The notes: generated by a model from the letters alone, not told the origin. Shown: positions 41,630 through 52,503, counted from the first letter of the stretch. The stretch: DNA of 64,000 bases from Butyricimonas synergistica DSM 23225 (GCF_000379665.1 NZ_KB903360.1:126175-190174); one strand, 5' to 3'. A program made the numbers and translations.

Positions 41630-44236
41630 ATGAAACACAAATTGTATGTACTCATTTGTATTTTATCCGTTACTCTTTTCTCGGATATTACCGCAGCTGA
41701 AAGAAAAAAGAAAAAAGACGAAGAAAAAACTTCCGCTAAAAAGGAAAATGCCTATGACAAACTCTTCGACAAAAAAAGCCATATAAAAGCAGAAGGACTT
41801 ATTACCCTTCACAAAGTAGACGGAAAATTATATTTTGAATTTCCCCTCAATCTACTAAACAAGGATATGCTTATCGCTTCCACAATCACGGAAACAAGTG
41901 ACAATGGAGACGGTTTAGTTGGTCAAAAACCGATGAATCCCATTCACGTGCAATTTACCAAAACAGACAGCACGATCCAATTGCGTCTAATTGACGGGCT
42001 CTCCATCACGACAAAAGAAGGCAACGACAACATTGAACGCGCGTTAGCTAAATCAAACATCGGTTCGATACTAGGGAATTACAAGGTTTTGGCTTACAAC
42101 GCGGACAGTAGCGCTGTTGTATTCGAAACAACTGAATTCTTTGCAGGAGACAATAAGCAATTAGACGTAATCGACCCTTACGGGGCTAATACCTACGGGG
42201 GATACTTGAACCGTCAAAGTACCTTCCAATCTGATAAATCTTTCTTGGAAGGTATCAAAGCTTTTAAAGATAATGTCGCCATACGGAGCGTACTTTCTTA
42301 CAAATGTACCATCATATACGGCAGATCTTACATAGAATACGAAAAACCACTAACCATCTTAGCAACACGCAGTATTATCTTGTTGCCGGGAACTCCGGCA
42401 CGTCCCCGTATCGCAGACCCGCGTATCGGTATTTTCCCGACAGGAAAAATCAAATACACGAACAAAGACAATCGGGCAAAAGTGGTTTATTTCTCTAACA
42501 GATGGAAACTGGAACCATCAGATGAAGCGACCTTCAAGGCTGGCAAACTCGTGGAGCCTAAAAAACCCATCGTGTTCTATATTGACAACAATTTCCCCGA
42601 AATGTGGAAAAAATACATCAGCATGGGTATCGAGGATTGGAATTTAGCTTTCGAAAAAATCGGGTTCAAAAATGCAGTTCAAACCCGTCCTTTCCCAACA
42701 GACGACCCGGAATTTGATCCTGACAATATCAAATATTCCTGCGTCCGTTACGCACCTACCCCCATGGCAAATGCCATGGGTCCCTCTTGGACAGATCCGC
42801 GTTCGGGAGAAATTATCAATGCTTCAGTATATATTTACCATAATTTGATCAACCTACTTTACAGCTGGAGATTCATTCACACGGCAGCCGCAGACCCGGA
42901 TGTGCGCGTAAAAATTTTACCGGAAAGCATCATGGGTGACGCTATCCGTTATGTAGCCCGTCATGAAGTGGGACACTGTTTGGGATTCATGCACAATATG
43001 GCAGCCTCAGACGCCTATCCCGTTGAAAAATTGAGAGATCCTGAATTCACTCAAGCTAACGGGACCACGCCTTCCATCATGGACTACGCTCGTTTTAACT
43101 ATGTAGCACAACCCGGTGACAAAGAAAAAGGTGTAAAATTAACTCCTCCTATTTTAGGAGCATACGACTACTATCTGGTAAAATGGAACTATTCCTATTT
43201 ACCGGAAACAAAAACGGCCGAAGAAGAGTCTGAAATTTTAACCCGCTGGATCAGTGAAAAGGCAGGAGATCCCATCTACCGTTACGGGAAACAACAACTT
43301 TCACTTATTCTGGATCCGACATCCCTATCCGAAGCCCTGGGTGACGACGCCGTAAAAGCATCTGAATACGGTATCAAAAACTTGAAATACATTCTTTCAA
43401 ACCTGAACACATGGTTTGATGCCAACGACAAGGACTACACGCACCGCGGGATGCTATACAATGAAATTTTGCAGCAATACGGTCGTTATTTGAACCACGT
43501 GTTCTTCAATATCGGGGGTATTTACCTGAATGAAAAATACGTGGGAGACCCTCGCCCGAGTTACCAGTCTGTGCCGAAAGAAAAACAAAAACAAGCACTA
43601 AAATTCTTGATGACACAAGCCAAAGAAATAGAATGGGTCGAAAACAAAGAATTGCTCAAGAACTTCCCGCTTATCGGAAGCCCGGCATACGACATTCAAT
43701 CCTCTCTCGTAAGCCAGATCATTAACTCGGGAAGTGGCAGAATTCCATTATGCGTCACCAAATCTACCCCGGAAGAAGCTTACACGACCAAGGAATATTT
43801 GAATGACGTGTATAATTACGTTTGGGAGAACACGCTCAAGAATAAATCATTGTCGGTTTCTGACAGGAAATTACAAATCGCATTCGTGGACGCCGTTGTA
43901 AACAAGGGGACAAGTACCCAATCAAAAAATTCCATCATGATAGGTATTACTGACAACTCCATTCAAATGCCCGATTACGTGCAACAAAAAAGCATCGAGG
44001 ACTTCGGATATAACACTCAATATGCTTTTGAACGCCTGCAATCACCGGAAGAAGTAAGCGGCTTCGGCTTCTTGTTTAACGTCAATTTCAACAATGCACC
44101 TGAGCAATATCATGTTTATTACGGGATATTGATGAAAACGAAAGATTTACTTCAAAAGAATTATAATCATCCAAATATCGAGACCCGCAACCATTACAGA
44201 TTACTGCTCCGTCAAATAGAAAAGGCTCTGAAATAA
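41630..44236 (+). CDS. secreted zinc metalloprotease (DUF5118/DUF5117/DUF4953 type), first copy
   Basis: A protein of 868 residues with a signal peptide (LYVLICILSVTLFSDITAA), a lysine-rich linker, then regions like DUF5118 (YDKLFDKK...), DUF5117 and the C-terminal DUF4953 protease domain. The active site HEVGHCLGFMH (H445 onwards) fits the metzincin motif HExxHxxGxxH. A nearby PSIMDYARFNY supplies the methionine-turn-like segment. ATG at 41630 is chosen because it starts the signal peptide; the frame opens at 41588. Its paralogue follows 25 bases later. Role: extracellular or periplasmic proteolysis feeding the SusCD pair downstream. Confidence 0.9.
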   Translation: MKHKLYVLICILSVTLFSDITAAERKKKKDEEKTSAKKENAYDKLFDKKSHIKAEGLITLHKVDGKLYFEFPLNLLNKDMLIASTITETSDNGDGLVGQKPMNPIHVQFTKTDSTIQLRLIDGLSITTKEGNDNIERALAKSNIGSILGNYKVLAYNADSSAVVFETTEFFAGDNKQLDVIDPYGANTYGGYLNRQSTFQSDKSFLEGIKAFKDNVAIRSVLSYKCTIIYGRSYIEYEKPLTILATRSIILLPGTPARPRIADPRIGIFPTGKIKYTNKDNRAKVVYFSNRWKLEPSDEATFKAGKLVEPKKPIVFYIDNNFPEMWKKYISMGIEDWNLAFEKIGFKNAVQTRPFPTDDPEFDPDNIKYSCVRYAPTPMANAMGPSWTDPRSGEIINASVYIYHNLINLLYSWRFIHTAAADPDVRVKILPESIMGDAIRYVARHEVGHCLGFMHNMAASDAYPVEKLRDPEFTQANGTTPSIMDYARFNYVAQPGDKEKGVKLTPPILGAYDYYLVKWNYSYLPETKTAEEESEILTRWISEKAGDPIYRYGKQQLSLILDPTSLSEALGDDAVKASEYGIKNLKYILSNLNTWFDANDKDYTHRGMLYNEILQQYGRYLNHVFFNIGGIYLNEKYVGDPRPSYQSVPKEKQKQALKFLMTQAKEIEWVENKELLKNFPLIGSPAYDIQSSLVSQIINSGSGRIPLCVTKSTPEEAYTTKEYLNDVYNYVWENTLKNKSLSVSDRKLQIAFVDAVVNKGTSTQSKNSIMIGITDNSIQMPDYVQQKSIEDFGYNTQYAFERLQSPEEVSGFGFLFNVNFNNAPEQYHVYYGILMKTKDLLQKNYNHPNIETRNHYRLLLRQIEKALK

Positions 44237-44261
44237 ACAGATGTGGAACATTAAATCAAAA

Positions 44262-46865
44262 ATGAAAATGAATAAAATAACCATACTTTTCTTTCTTTGT
44301 TTTCTAATTCCTGCCATAGGTTTACAAGCAGGCACAAAGAAAAAGAAGGACCAAAAGGAAAAGACCGAAACAAAAGCAAAAACGGAATACGATAAACTAT
44401 TCGCTACCCCGGATTGCCAGACCGAGAAAGGGATGATCACCCTGCACAAAAAAGATGGGAAAATATATTTTGAATTTCCCCTCGCCCTCTTTGAACGAGA
44501 AATGCTACTCGGTTCAACAATCAAGGAAACGGCGAGCAATGACGAAGGACTTGTCGGTCAAAAACCTCACGACCCGTTGCATATCTACTTTACCAAAGGG
44601 GATTCCACTGTACAATTACGCTATGTATTCAACTACTCGATAACAAACGCGGAAGACCAAAACATTCAAAATGCGATAGACGAATCAAACGTGGGAGCTA
44701 TCATCGAAAACTTCGACATCAAGTGTTGGAACAACGACAAAACAGCCGTTGTATTTGACGTGACGGACTTCTTCGTGAGCGACCGATACGAAATTGACCC
44801 CTTCGACCCGTATAGCGCAAGTACCTATTACGGTTGGATGTTGCGTATCACAAAATTCAAAAAGGAACGTTCCTTCGTGGGGGACATCAAAGCATTTGAT
44901 GACAACATCTCCATCAACAGCCACCTTTCGTTTACCATCACCATGCGAGCTTTAGGCATGTTTGAATACCAAACAGACAAACCTTTCACCGCGGAAGTAA
45001 CCCGTTCTCTAGTATTGCTACCGGAAAAACCCATGCGTCCCCGTTTCAGCGATCCCCGCATAGGCGTCTTCTACACGGGAAAAATGAAATACGCGAATGA
45101 CGACCATGGAGTAAAAGTCATTTATTATGCCAACCGTTGGAGACTGGAGCCAAAAGACACGGCAGCATTCAAGAGCGGAAAACTCGTGGAACCCATCAAA
45201 CCGATAGTTTACTACATTGATCCCGAATTTCCGGAAATGTGGAAACAGAGCATCACCCAAGGTATCGAGGACTGGAATTTAGCTTTCGAGAAAATCGGGT
45301 TCAAGAATGCCGTACAAGTACGTCCGTTCCCGACTGATGACCCAGAATTTGACCCGAATAACATCAAATACTCTTGCGTCATTTACGCGCCTAATATGGT
45401 AGAGAACGCCATGGGTCCCTCTTGGGTTGACCCAAGAAGCGGGGAAATCCTGAACGCTTCCGTGTACATGAACCACAACCTCGTTAGCCTACTATACAAT
45501 TGGCGGATGGTACAAACGGCAGCCGTTGACCCGCGAGTACGTACCCTGAACTTGCCGGAAGACATCTTAAGCGATGCTATCCGCTATGTAAGCCGCCATG
45601 AAGTGGGACACACCTTAGGGTTAATGCACAACATGGCAGCCTCGAACGCCTTCCCCACGGACTCTTTGCGCTCCGCATCTTTCACTCAAAAATACGGAAC
45701 GACTCCCTCCATCATGGACTATGCCCGCTTCAACTACGTGGCACAACCTGGAGACCTGGAAAAAGGAGTAAAACTCACGCCTCCTATCCTTGGGCAATAT
45801 GACTACTACGCTATCAACTGGATTTACTCCCCTATCCTCGAGGCAAAAACGGCCGAAGAAGAAATACCCGTCTTAGACCGTTGGATCAGTGAAAAAGCAG
45901 GGGATCCTATCTACCGTTACGGGAAGCAACAAATTTACATGCATTATGACCCCAGCGCCATGGAGGAAGATTTAGGAGATGACCCCATCAAATCAGCCAC
46001 TTATGGTATTAAAAACTTGAAATACGTCGTTGCGAATATCGACAATTGGCTGGACAAAGACGACAAAGACTACTCGTTCAGGGATTATTTCTACTACACG
46101 ACATTAAATCAATTGCAACTTTACCTGCGCCATGTAGACGTACTAATCGGGGGAATTTACCTGAACGAAAGATATGTAGGCGACCCACGCCCATCTTACC
46201 AATCGGTTCCTAAAGCGAAACAGAAAGAAGCCGTACAATTCTTGTTAAAAGCCCAAGAAGACATGGCATGGTTAGACAATGAAACCTATTTCAAAAACAT
46301 CTCCATCGTAGGCTCAATTGCCAACCACATGCAAGTCTACACCATGGCGAACTTAATCAACGGGACCAAACGGCTGGCACTTTGCGCGGACAAATCAGAC
46401 GATCCTTACACGGAAAAAGAGTATCTGCAAGACATCTATGATTACGTTTGGAAATCAACGATCAAAAGACGCAATTTGACCGAGGCAGAAATCGTGGCAC
46501 AACGGGAATTCGTGAACAGCATGATCGCGAAATCCAACGTAGAAACAGGGCAACAGGCTGACCGCGTATCAGGATGGGGAATTGCAAATCAACCGTCCGT
46601 CGAGGAATGGCTGGCTATACAGATGTACCAAAAGTTCGGTTATAGATCACCCTTCGGACAACCGGAAGGACAACAACCCGTTGCCAGTGTCGGCTTCCAA
46701 CGCATGGTAGACGGTCACTTTTCAAGTATGGCTCCCACATTCTACTTCTTCCTCGAGAAATGCCAAACACTGCTCGAGCAAGCCAAGAACACGGGAGACG
46801 AAAACACACGCTCACACTATGCTTTAATGTTACAGACGATAAAAAAAGCACTAACAATAAAATAA
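44262..46865 (+). CDS. secreted zinc metalloprotease (DUF5118/DUF5117/DUF4953 type), second copy
   Basis: Paralogue of the preceding gene, 867 residues, with the same order: signal peptide (ITILFFLCFLIPAIGLQAG), lysine-rich linker, TEYDKLFATPDC, DUF5117-like middle and DUF4953 catalytic domain with HEVGHTLGLMH near residue 446 and PSIMDYARFNY. Long blocks are shared (EFPEMWK, ITQGIEDWNLAFEKIGFKNAVQ), so it arose by tandem duplication, but loops and the C-terminus differ, suggesting different substrates. The true start may be ATG 44262 or 44268. Confidence 0.9.
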   Translation: MKMNKITILFFLCFLIPAIGLQAGTKKKKDQKEKTETKAKTEYDKLFATPDCQTEKGMITLHKKDGKIYFEFPLALFEREMLLGSTIKETASNDEGLVGQKPHDPLHIYFTKGDSTVQLRYVFNYSITNAEDQNIQNAIDESNVGAIIENFDIKCWNNDKTAVVFDVTDFFVSDRYEIDPFDPYSASTYYGWMLRITKFKKERSFVGDIKAFDDNISINSHLSFTITMRALGMFEYQTDKPFTAEVTRSLVLLPEKPMRPRFSDPRIGVFYTGKMKYANDDHGVKVIYYANRWRLEPKDTAAFKSGKLVEPIKPIVYYIDPEFPEMWKQSITQGIEDWNLAFEKIGFKNAVQVRPFPTDDPEFDPNNIKYSCVIYAPNMVENAMGPSWVDPRSGEILNASVYMNHNLVSLLYNWRMVQTAAVDPRVRTLNLPEDILSDAIRYVSRHEVGHTLGLMHNMAASNAFPTDSLRSASFTQKYGTTPSIMDYARFNYVAQPGDLEKGVKLTPPILGQYDYYAINWIYSPILEAKTAEEEIPVLDRWISEKAGDPIYRYGKQQIYMHYDPSAMEEDLGDDPIKSATYGIKNLKYVVANIDNWLDKDDKDYSFRDYFYYTTLNQLQLYLRHVDVLIGGIYLNERYVGDPRPSYQSVPKAKQKEAVQFLLKAQEDMAWLDNETYFKNISIVGSIANHMQVYTMANLINGTKRLALCADKSDDPYTEKEYLQDIYDYVWKSTIKRRNLTEAEIVAQREFVNSMIAKSNVETGQQADRVSGWGIANQPSVEEWLAIQMYQKFGYRSPFGQPEGQQPVASVGFQRMVDGHFSSMAPTFYFFLEKCQTLLEQAKNTGDENTRSHYALMLQTIKKALTIK

Positions 46866-46874
46866 CCAATTCAC

Positions 46875-46910
46875 GGGCAGGTGAAAGAAGCGAAACTCTT
46901 TCACCCGCCC
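46875..46910 (+). promoter_or_regulatory. hairpin between protease and susC genes
   Basis: GGGC-A-GGTGAAAGA and TCTTTCACC-C-GCCC form a strong stem with one A-C mismatch. It is not followed by a U-tract, so it may protect or process the transcript or act as partial terminator. Confidence 0.55.
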
Positions 46911-46938
46911 ACATCAAATAACCTAAAGCAATTTAATT

Positions 46939-49900
46939 ATGAGGAAAAAAAAGTCGGTCTGCAAACTATTGTATGGAGGAAGCCTATTCCTTTTCCTGCA
47001 ATTTTTCTTAGCAATTTCCACGTTAGGAAGTACGCTATACGCACAACAGAACAGAATTATTTCCGTAAACTTAAAACAAACCACATTATCGAACGTCCTC
47101 GAACATCTGACCAACGTCATGGGATGCAAGATTTTGTACAATCACGAACAAGTCAAATCCCAACGTCAATTTGATTTAAAGATGCAAGAGAAGCCCTTGG
47201 AAGAGGTCATTAAAAAATGTCTCGAAAACACAAACCTAGTCTACAAAATTGTTGACGATGTATTTGTTATTACACCGAAATCAACCACATCAAAGGAAGA
47301 CGAGAAAAAAGCCAAAGAAATCACCGGTGTCGTTGTCGATGTCAAGGGAGACTCCATACCGGGAGTAACCGTGACCATCAAGGGGACCACCATCGGGACC
47401 AGTACCGACGCCAACGGGTTATTCAAAATGACTATCCCCGCCAACCTAAAAGAAGTTTCTTTAGTATTTTCTTTCATCGGAATGGAATCGCAAGAGATAA
47501 AAATCGGACAAGAAACAAAATTCCGGATTGTCATGAAAGAAAAACAAGAAGACCTGGAAGAAGTTGTGGTAACAGGTATCTCCAAAATCAACCAGAAAAG
47601 CTTCTCCGGAAGTAGCGTCACCGTAAAACGCGAAGAGCTGCTCAAAGCATCCAAGAGCAACGTACTGACCGCCTTGGAAGCATTTGCCCCTTCCTTTAGA
47701 ATCGAACGCGACAACCGATTCGGATCCGACCCGAACCACATGCCGGAAATGTACATCTCCGGACGTACCGGTATCGGCGTGAGAGATTTGGACAAGAACA
47801 ATTTGAATTCCAATCCAAACCTGCCGACCTTTATACTGGACGGTATCGAAGTAAGTGCGGAAAAAATATATGACATGGACCCGAACCGTATCGAGAGCAT
47901 CACCATGCTGAAAGACGCCGCCGCCACCGCTATGTACGGTTCCCGCGCTTCCAACGGCGTGATCGTCGTTACGACTGTGGCTCCCCGTCCCGGTAAAATC
48001 AACGTGACCTACAACTTGCTCGGAACGGTATCCATGCCTTCATTAAAAGATTACAACATGATGAACGGCTCCGAACTTCTAGAAGCGGAACGCCTTACCG
48101 GCCTTTACGATGGTATTGGAGCCCCAATGGGTGAAGATGATTATTACAAACGGTTAGGATGGATCAAAGAGGGGGTAGAAACCGATTGGCTGGCACAGCC
48201 GCTACGCAATGCCGTAAACCACAAGCATAGTTTACACTTGGACGGGGGTGCCGAAAATTTTCGTTTCGGATTGGACTTCGGATACAACCAAAACAACGGT
48301 GTCATGAAAGATTCCTACCGCAAGAATGTCACCCTCGGCTTGAAATTAGACTATCGCATAGGCAGCATATTGCAGGTAGTGAACAACACGACTTACGAAT
48401 GCATGAATTCCCAAGAGTCACCTTACGGCACATTCTCGGACTACACCTCCCAACGTCCTTATAACAGGTTAAAGGATGAATACGGGAACTACCTTCAAAC
48501 ATTACCCAACTCCGGAGGCTCTAGCAGCAAGAATCCACTTTACGAAGCTAGCTTAAAGAGTTACAACCGCTCCAATTACGAGGAGTTGAGCAACACGACG
48601 AGAGTCATGTGGTACATTGTCGACGGATTGAAAGCAGACGTTGCCCTGACCGCTACCAAAAAATGGGACGACGGCAAGCGTTTTATTGACCCGAAATCCC
48701 AATCCGATGAAAACCAAAACACAAATGATGATTTCAACCAATTACGAGGTAAATTAAGGATAAACTCCGGAACCGACATCGATTGGCAATTCTCCGCCTC
48801 GCTGCAATACGTCAAAAATATCAAGAAGCACAGCATCAACGCCACGTTGCGCTACGACCTGATGACGGGTGAAAGAACCACTAGAAACGAAGAATACCGA
48901 GGATTTCCGTCCAGCGATTTGGATTCCCCGCATTACGCTTCCGAAATATCCAATAAACCCTCGTTCTATAGCGCCAAAGACCGTTCCATCGGTATCACGG
49001 CAACGGGGAATTACATGTACAATAACATCTATTTTGCCGACCTTTCCATACGTTGCGATGCCTCTTCCAAATTCGGCGAGAACAATCGGATGGCGCCTTT
49101 TGCCTCCATCGGTGCCGGTATCAACATCCACAACTACAATGGTGTACAGGATGCTTTCCCTTGGTTGACGGAGTTGCGCGTGCGCAGCAGTTACGGGCAA
49201 ACAGGACAAAGTTCCGGATTCCAGGCTTCCATGTCAACCTCCATCTACCAGAACAACACGGATTATTGGTACAGTAGCGGTTATGGCGCCGTATTGTCAG
49301 CCATGGGAAATCCCGATTTGAAATGGCAAAAGGCAAATACCTGGAGCATCGGTGTGGATTTAAACTTGTTCCAAGATAAATTTTACCTCAAAGCAGAGTA
49401 TTTCACCAAGACGACCGTGGATATGATTACCGACGTGACCATCCCCTCCTCTTCCGGTTTTACGACTTACTACGACAACCAAGGTAAGAATGAAAACAAA
49501 GAGCTCACCTTGGATTTCCGTAGCGTGCTACTCCGGAACGATAACTGGTACGTGAGCATCGCCGCCAACCTCTCCTCCCAGAAAGGAAAAATGAAGAAAA
49601 TATCCGAATCCTTAAAGGCTTACAATGACTTGGTAGATGAATATTTATCCGATGCCACGAACAAAGCTGAATGGTCAAAACCGCTTAGCAAATATGAAGA
49701 AGGACAATCCTTAACCGCCATCTGGGGTATGCGCTCGTTGGGTATCGACCCGGCAAACGGGAAAGAGCTTTTCCTGAACCGCGACGGCAACATCAGCTAC
49801 GATTGGACAGCCTTGAATACCCAAGTGATCGGTGATAAAGAACCGAAAGCCAGAGGAACCATTTCCTTGAACTTAAGCTACAAGGGACTCTCCGTCTATG

Positions 49901-50304
49901 CCGGATTCCGCTATGAGTTCGGCGGTGACGAGTACAACCAAACCCTGGTGGACAAAGTGGAAGATGCCAACCTAAAATTCACGAATGCCGATAAACGGGT
50001 ATTTACCGACCGCTGGCGCGAGGTAGGTCAGGTTGCGCGTTTCAAAGCTTTGAAAGACACTTTCGATGACCCGACCCGCTCCACTTCTCGCTTCGTGCAA
50101 AAAAACAATTTCATGGAGCTCGCCTCTTTAGACATTGAATACGACTTCAGTAACCACGCTTGGATGAAAAAGACATTCCTGTCCACCTTCCAAATCGGGG
50201 TTAGCATGGCTGATATCTGGCGTGTTTCCTCCATCAAACAGGAACGAGGACTTAACTATCCATTTGCCAATCAGGTGAACTTCACTTTACGTTTAGGATT
50301 CTAA
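46939..50304 (+). CDS. SusC/RagA TonB-dependent transporter with STN domain
   Basis: Outer-membrane importer of 1121 residues. Signal peptide (LFLFLQFFLAISTLGSTLYA), STN domain (about 45-105, LSNVLEHLTNVMGCKILYNHEQV), carboxypeptidase-regulatory-like domain (ITGVVVDVKGDSIPGVTVTIKGTTIGTSTDANGLF), plug (FILDGIEVSAEKIYDMDPNRIESITMLKDAAATAMYGSRASNGVIVVTT) and a barrel ending in QVNFTLRLGF. The STN domain links it to the FecR/sigma pair upstream. With proteases next to it, oligopeptides are a reasonable ligand guess, as for RagA. Confidence 0.95.
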   Translation: MRKKKSVCKLLYGGSLFLFLQFFLAISTLGSTLYAQQNRIISVNLKQTTLSNVLEHLTNVMGCKILYNHEQVKSQRQFDLKMQEKPLEEVIKKCLENTNLVYKIVDDVFVITPKSTTSKEDEKKAKEITGVVVDVKGDSIPGVTVTIKGTTIGTSTDANGLFKMTIPANLKEVSLVFSFIGMESQEIKIGQETKFRIVMKEKQEDLEEVVVTGISKINQKSFSGSSVTVKREELLKASKSNVLTALEAFAPSFRIERDNRFGSDPNHMPEMYISGRTGIGVRDLDKNNLNSNPNLPTFILDGIEVSAEKIYDMDPNRIESITMLKDAAATAMYGSRASNGVIVVTTVAPRPGKINVTYNLLGTVSMPSLKDYNMMNGSELLEAERLTGLYDGIGAPMGEDDYYKRLGWIKEGVETDWLAQPLRNAVNHKHSLHLDGGAENFRFGLDFGYNQNNGVMKDSYRKNVTLGLKLDYRIGSILQVVNNTTYECMNSQESPYGTFSDYTSQRPYNRLKDEYGNYLQTLPNSGGSSSKNPLYEASLKSYNRSNYEELSNTTRVMWYIVDGLKADVALTATKKWDDGKRFIDPKSQSDENQNTNDDFNQLRGKLRINSGTDIDWQFSASLQYVKNIKKHSINATLRYDLMTGERTTRNEEYRGFPSSDLDSPHYASEISNKPSFYSAKDRSIGITATGNYMYNNIYFADLSIRCDASSKFGENNRMAPFASIGAGINIHNYNGVQDAFPWLTELRVRSSYGQTGQSSGFQASMSTSIYQNNTDYWYSSGYGAVLSAMGNPDLKWQKANTWSIGVDLNLFQDKFYLKAEYFTKTTVDMITDVTIPSSSGFTTYYDNQGKNENKELTLDFRSVLLRNDNWYVSIAANLSSQKGKMKKISESLKAYNDLVDEYLSDATNKAEWSKPLSKYEEGQSLTAIWGMRSLGIDPANGKELFLNRDGNISYDWTALNTQVIGDKEPKARGTISLNLSYKGLSVYAGFRYEFGGDEYNQTLVDKVEDANLKFTNADKRVFTDRWREVGQVARFKALKDTFDDPTRSTSRFVQKNNFMELASLDIEYDFSNHAWMKKTFLSTFQIGVSMADIWRVSSIKQERGLNYPFANQVNFTLRLGF

Positions 50305-50315
50305 AATAATTGATT

Positions 50316-51785
50316 ATGAAAAAATACATACTATTATTCACTATACTCACCGCCGGCATCCTCTCTTCTTGCAAAGATTGGTTGACCGTCTACCCTGACG
50401 ATGAAATCGCATCCGGCGACTTATACAAAGACGGCGAAGGATTCCGGACTGCATTGAACGGAATATACCAGCAACTTTCCGGCAAGGATCTCTACGGGCA
50501 GAACCTAACCTATGGCGTGGTGGAAGCGATGGGACAAATGTACGACAATGCGTACTTGAATTCAGGTATTAACAACCCTGTATACTATGCTTCAGACTTG
50601 GACTACAAGCGTTTCTCAACCACGATCAATAATGTTTGGTCAAAAATGTATAACTCCATTGCCAATTGCAACAACTTGATTCAAGAAATCGAGAAAGTGG
50701 ATTCCAACATTTTCGAGTACAAGAACCAAGAAAAAATCATGATCACGGGAGAGGCATACGCATTACGCGGCTTCATGCACTTTGACCTGTTGCGACTTTT
50801 CGCCCCCTCCGTGGCAGAGGATAACGGACAAAAATACATCCCTTACTCTTCTACTTACCCCTCCATCATGAGCGAACGGAAAAGCGTACAGGATGTTTTA
50901 GAACTCGTTGTGAAAGATCTGCTCACCGCCCGCGAATTGGCAGCACAAGATACACTACCCGAAAATGTACAAGCAATTAACACGGAATATAATAGAATCG
51001 GAAACGGAGGCTGGGGTAATGGCAACAGAGGCACCTTCTGGAGAATGCGGGGGACCCACATGAATTACCATAATATCACTGCACTTTTGGCAAGGGTGTA
51101 CCTCTATGCCGGAAATCTTGAAAAGGCGTATGAATACGCCAGCGAAGTACTGGCATTCCCAGGCACTAACTCTTGGACTCCCGCTTACAAGTATCCTTCC
51201 TCTTGGGAGTTCTCGGGAAACCGCAAAAGTAAAGGAGATATTCTACTTGCCTTCTTCAACGGGCAAGTAACAGATTATCACAACGACTTCTTCAACGATA
51301 TTTCATACGGATTTTTGGCGATTCGCCACCATGATTTACTCTTCTCGGATAAAACCGACTACCGTTATTCACAAATGTCATCATCACCCAAAACAGGAAT
51401 GCGGATATCCATAAAATATCAAAAGGAAGAGACTGAAAGCAACGAACGAGTGAACGGACCGTTAATCCCAGTCATGCGTATGGGAGAAATGGTCTACATC
51501 GTGAGCGAATACATGGCAAGGAAGGGCGATATCGAAGGCGCAAGCGATTTCATTCACACGAATTTACGCCAAAAGCGAGGCTGTATCAACCCGCTTCCCC
51601 CGGTTTCCGAGCTTAACGACTTCCTCACGGAAATGGCTCTTGATGCCCGTCGCGAATTGGTAGAGGAAGGGCAAATGTTCTTCATGTACAAACGCTTGAA
51701 CACTCCTATTTGGGATGGAGAGAGAAATAAAATTAACATGGCAGGCAAATGGGTATGGGACATCCCGAGCAGTGAAAACCTTTAA
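50316..51785 (+). CDS. SusD/RagB-family lipoprotein
   Basis: A 489-residue lipoprotein partner of the preceding SusC: lipobox LTAGILSSC, SusD N-terminal domain (YKDGEGFRTALNGIYQQLSG, NNLIQEIEKVD, ITGEAYALRGFMHFDLLRLFAPS) and C-terminal region with YMARKGDIEGASDFIHTNLRQKRG and DARRELVEEGQMFFMYKRL. ATG at 50316 starts the signal peptide. It follows susC by 11 bases. Confidence 0.93.
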   Translation: MKKYILLFTILTAGILSSCKDWLTVYPDDEIASGDLYKDGEGFRTALNGIYQQLSGKDLYGQNLTYGVVEAMGQMYDNAYLNSGINNPVYYASDLDYKRFSTTINNVWSKMYNSIANCNNLIQEIEKVDSNIFEYKNQEKIMITGEAYALRGFMHFDLLRLFAPSVAEDNGQKYIPYSSTYPSIMSERKSVQDVLELVVKDLLTARELAAQDTLPENVQAINTEYNRIGNGGWGNGNRGTFWRMRGTHMNYHNITALLARVYLYAGNLEKAYEYASEVLAFPGTNSWTPAYKYPSSWEFSGNRKSKGDILLAFFNGQVTDYHNDFFNDISYGFLAIRHHDLLFSDKTDYRYSQMSSSPKTGMRISIKYQKEETESNERVNGPLIPVMRMGEMVYIVSEYMARKGDIEGASDFIHTNLRQKRGCINPLPPVSELNDFLTEMALDARRELVEEGQMFFMYKRLNTPIWDGERNKINMAGKWVWDIPSSENL

Positions 51786-51790
51786 TTAAT

Positions 51791-52489
51791 ATGATTATGA
51801 AAAGAATATACCTGTATTTATTCATCTTTACCGGTATCCTGTTCACGGCTTGTGACAAAGAGGATACCACGATCTACGGCGGGAACACGCACTTGACCTT
51901 TAGTACGGATATCAGCACGGACAGCTTGGAAATATCTTTCTATTTCTACCCGGGAGAAGAAACATTGGAAATCCCCGTACCGCTTTCTTTACAAGGAATG
52001 CCCTTCATGGAAGATACTCCGGTCAAGTTAATCGTGGACACCGTCTCCACGGCAAAGGAGACCAATTACGCCTTGCCTAAAAATCCCGTGTTCCATGCCA
52101 ACGTGGTAGCAGACACGCTTTGGATGGAACTCAAGAAAACAGACGAATTGGAAAGCAAAAGTTATACATTGGTGTTGACGCTGGAAGCAACGAGAGACTA
52201 CCAATTGGGACCGAAAGCACTCCGTTACAACAAAACCATCTTCAGTGCCATTCCGACCCGTCCCGAATGGTGGAACAACACGATAACAAATGTCTATTTA
52301 GGAAAATACTCACGAAAAAAATTCGAACTATTCATGCAAGAAACTGGAGTAGGAGACATCACGGGTCTCTCCGCCAGCGAGATCCGAGCCTTGGCTTTAA
52401 AATTCAAACGCTATTTGAAAGCCCAGAATCCACCTATCTATGATGAAGATAATGAAGAAGATATGACTGTAACAGTTATCGGCGAGTAA
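51791..52489 (+). CDS. DUF4843 domain lipoprotein
   Basis: A 232-residue lipoprotein with lipobox FTGILFTAC and a beta-rich domain (TLEIPVPLSLQGMPFMEDTPVKLIVDTVSTAKETNYALP; SYTLVLTLEATRDYQLGP) typical of DUF4843, a family encoded after SusC/SusD in Bacteroidetes. It probably forms an accessory surface component. ATG at 51791 or 51797 may be used; susD ends six bases upstream. Confidence 0.85.
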   Translation: MIMKRIYLYLFIFTGILFTACDKEDTTIYGGNTHLTFSTDISTDSLEISFYFYPGEETLEIPVPLSLQGMPFMEDTPVKLIVDTVSTAKETNYALPKNPVFHANVVADTLWMELKKTDELESKSYTLVLTLEATRDYQLGPKALRYNKTIFSAIPTRPEWWNNTITNVYLGKYSRKKFELFMQETGVGDITGLSASEIRALALKFKRYLKAQNPPIYDEDNEEDMTVTVIGE

Positions 52490-52503
52490 AACAATAAAAT
52501 TCA

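Noticed and set aside
41630-46865. Metalloprotease pair as a recent duplication or assembly artefact
   Set aside because: The copies share blocks but differ throughout in codons, linker and C-terminus, so they are old paralogues.
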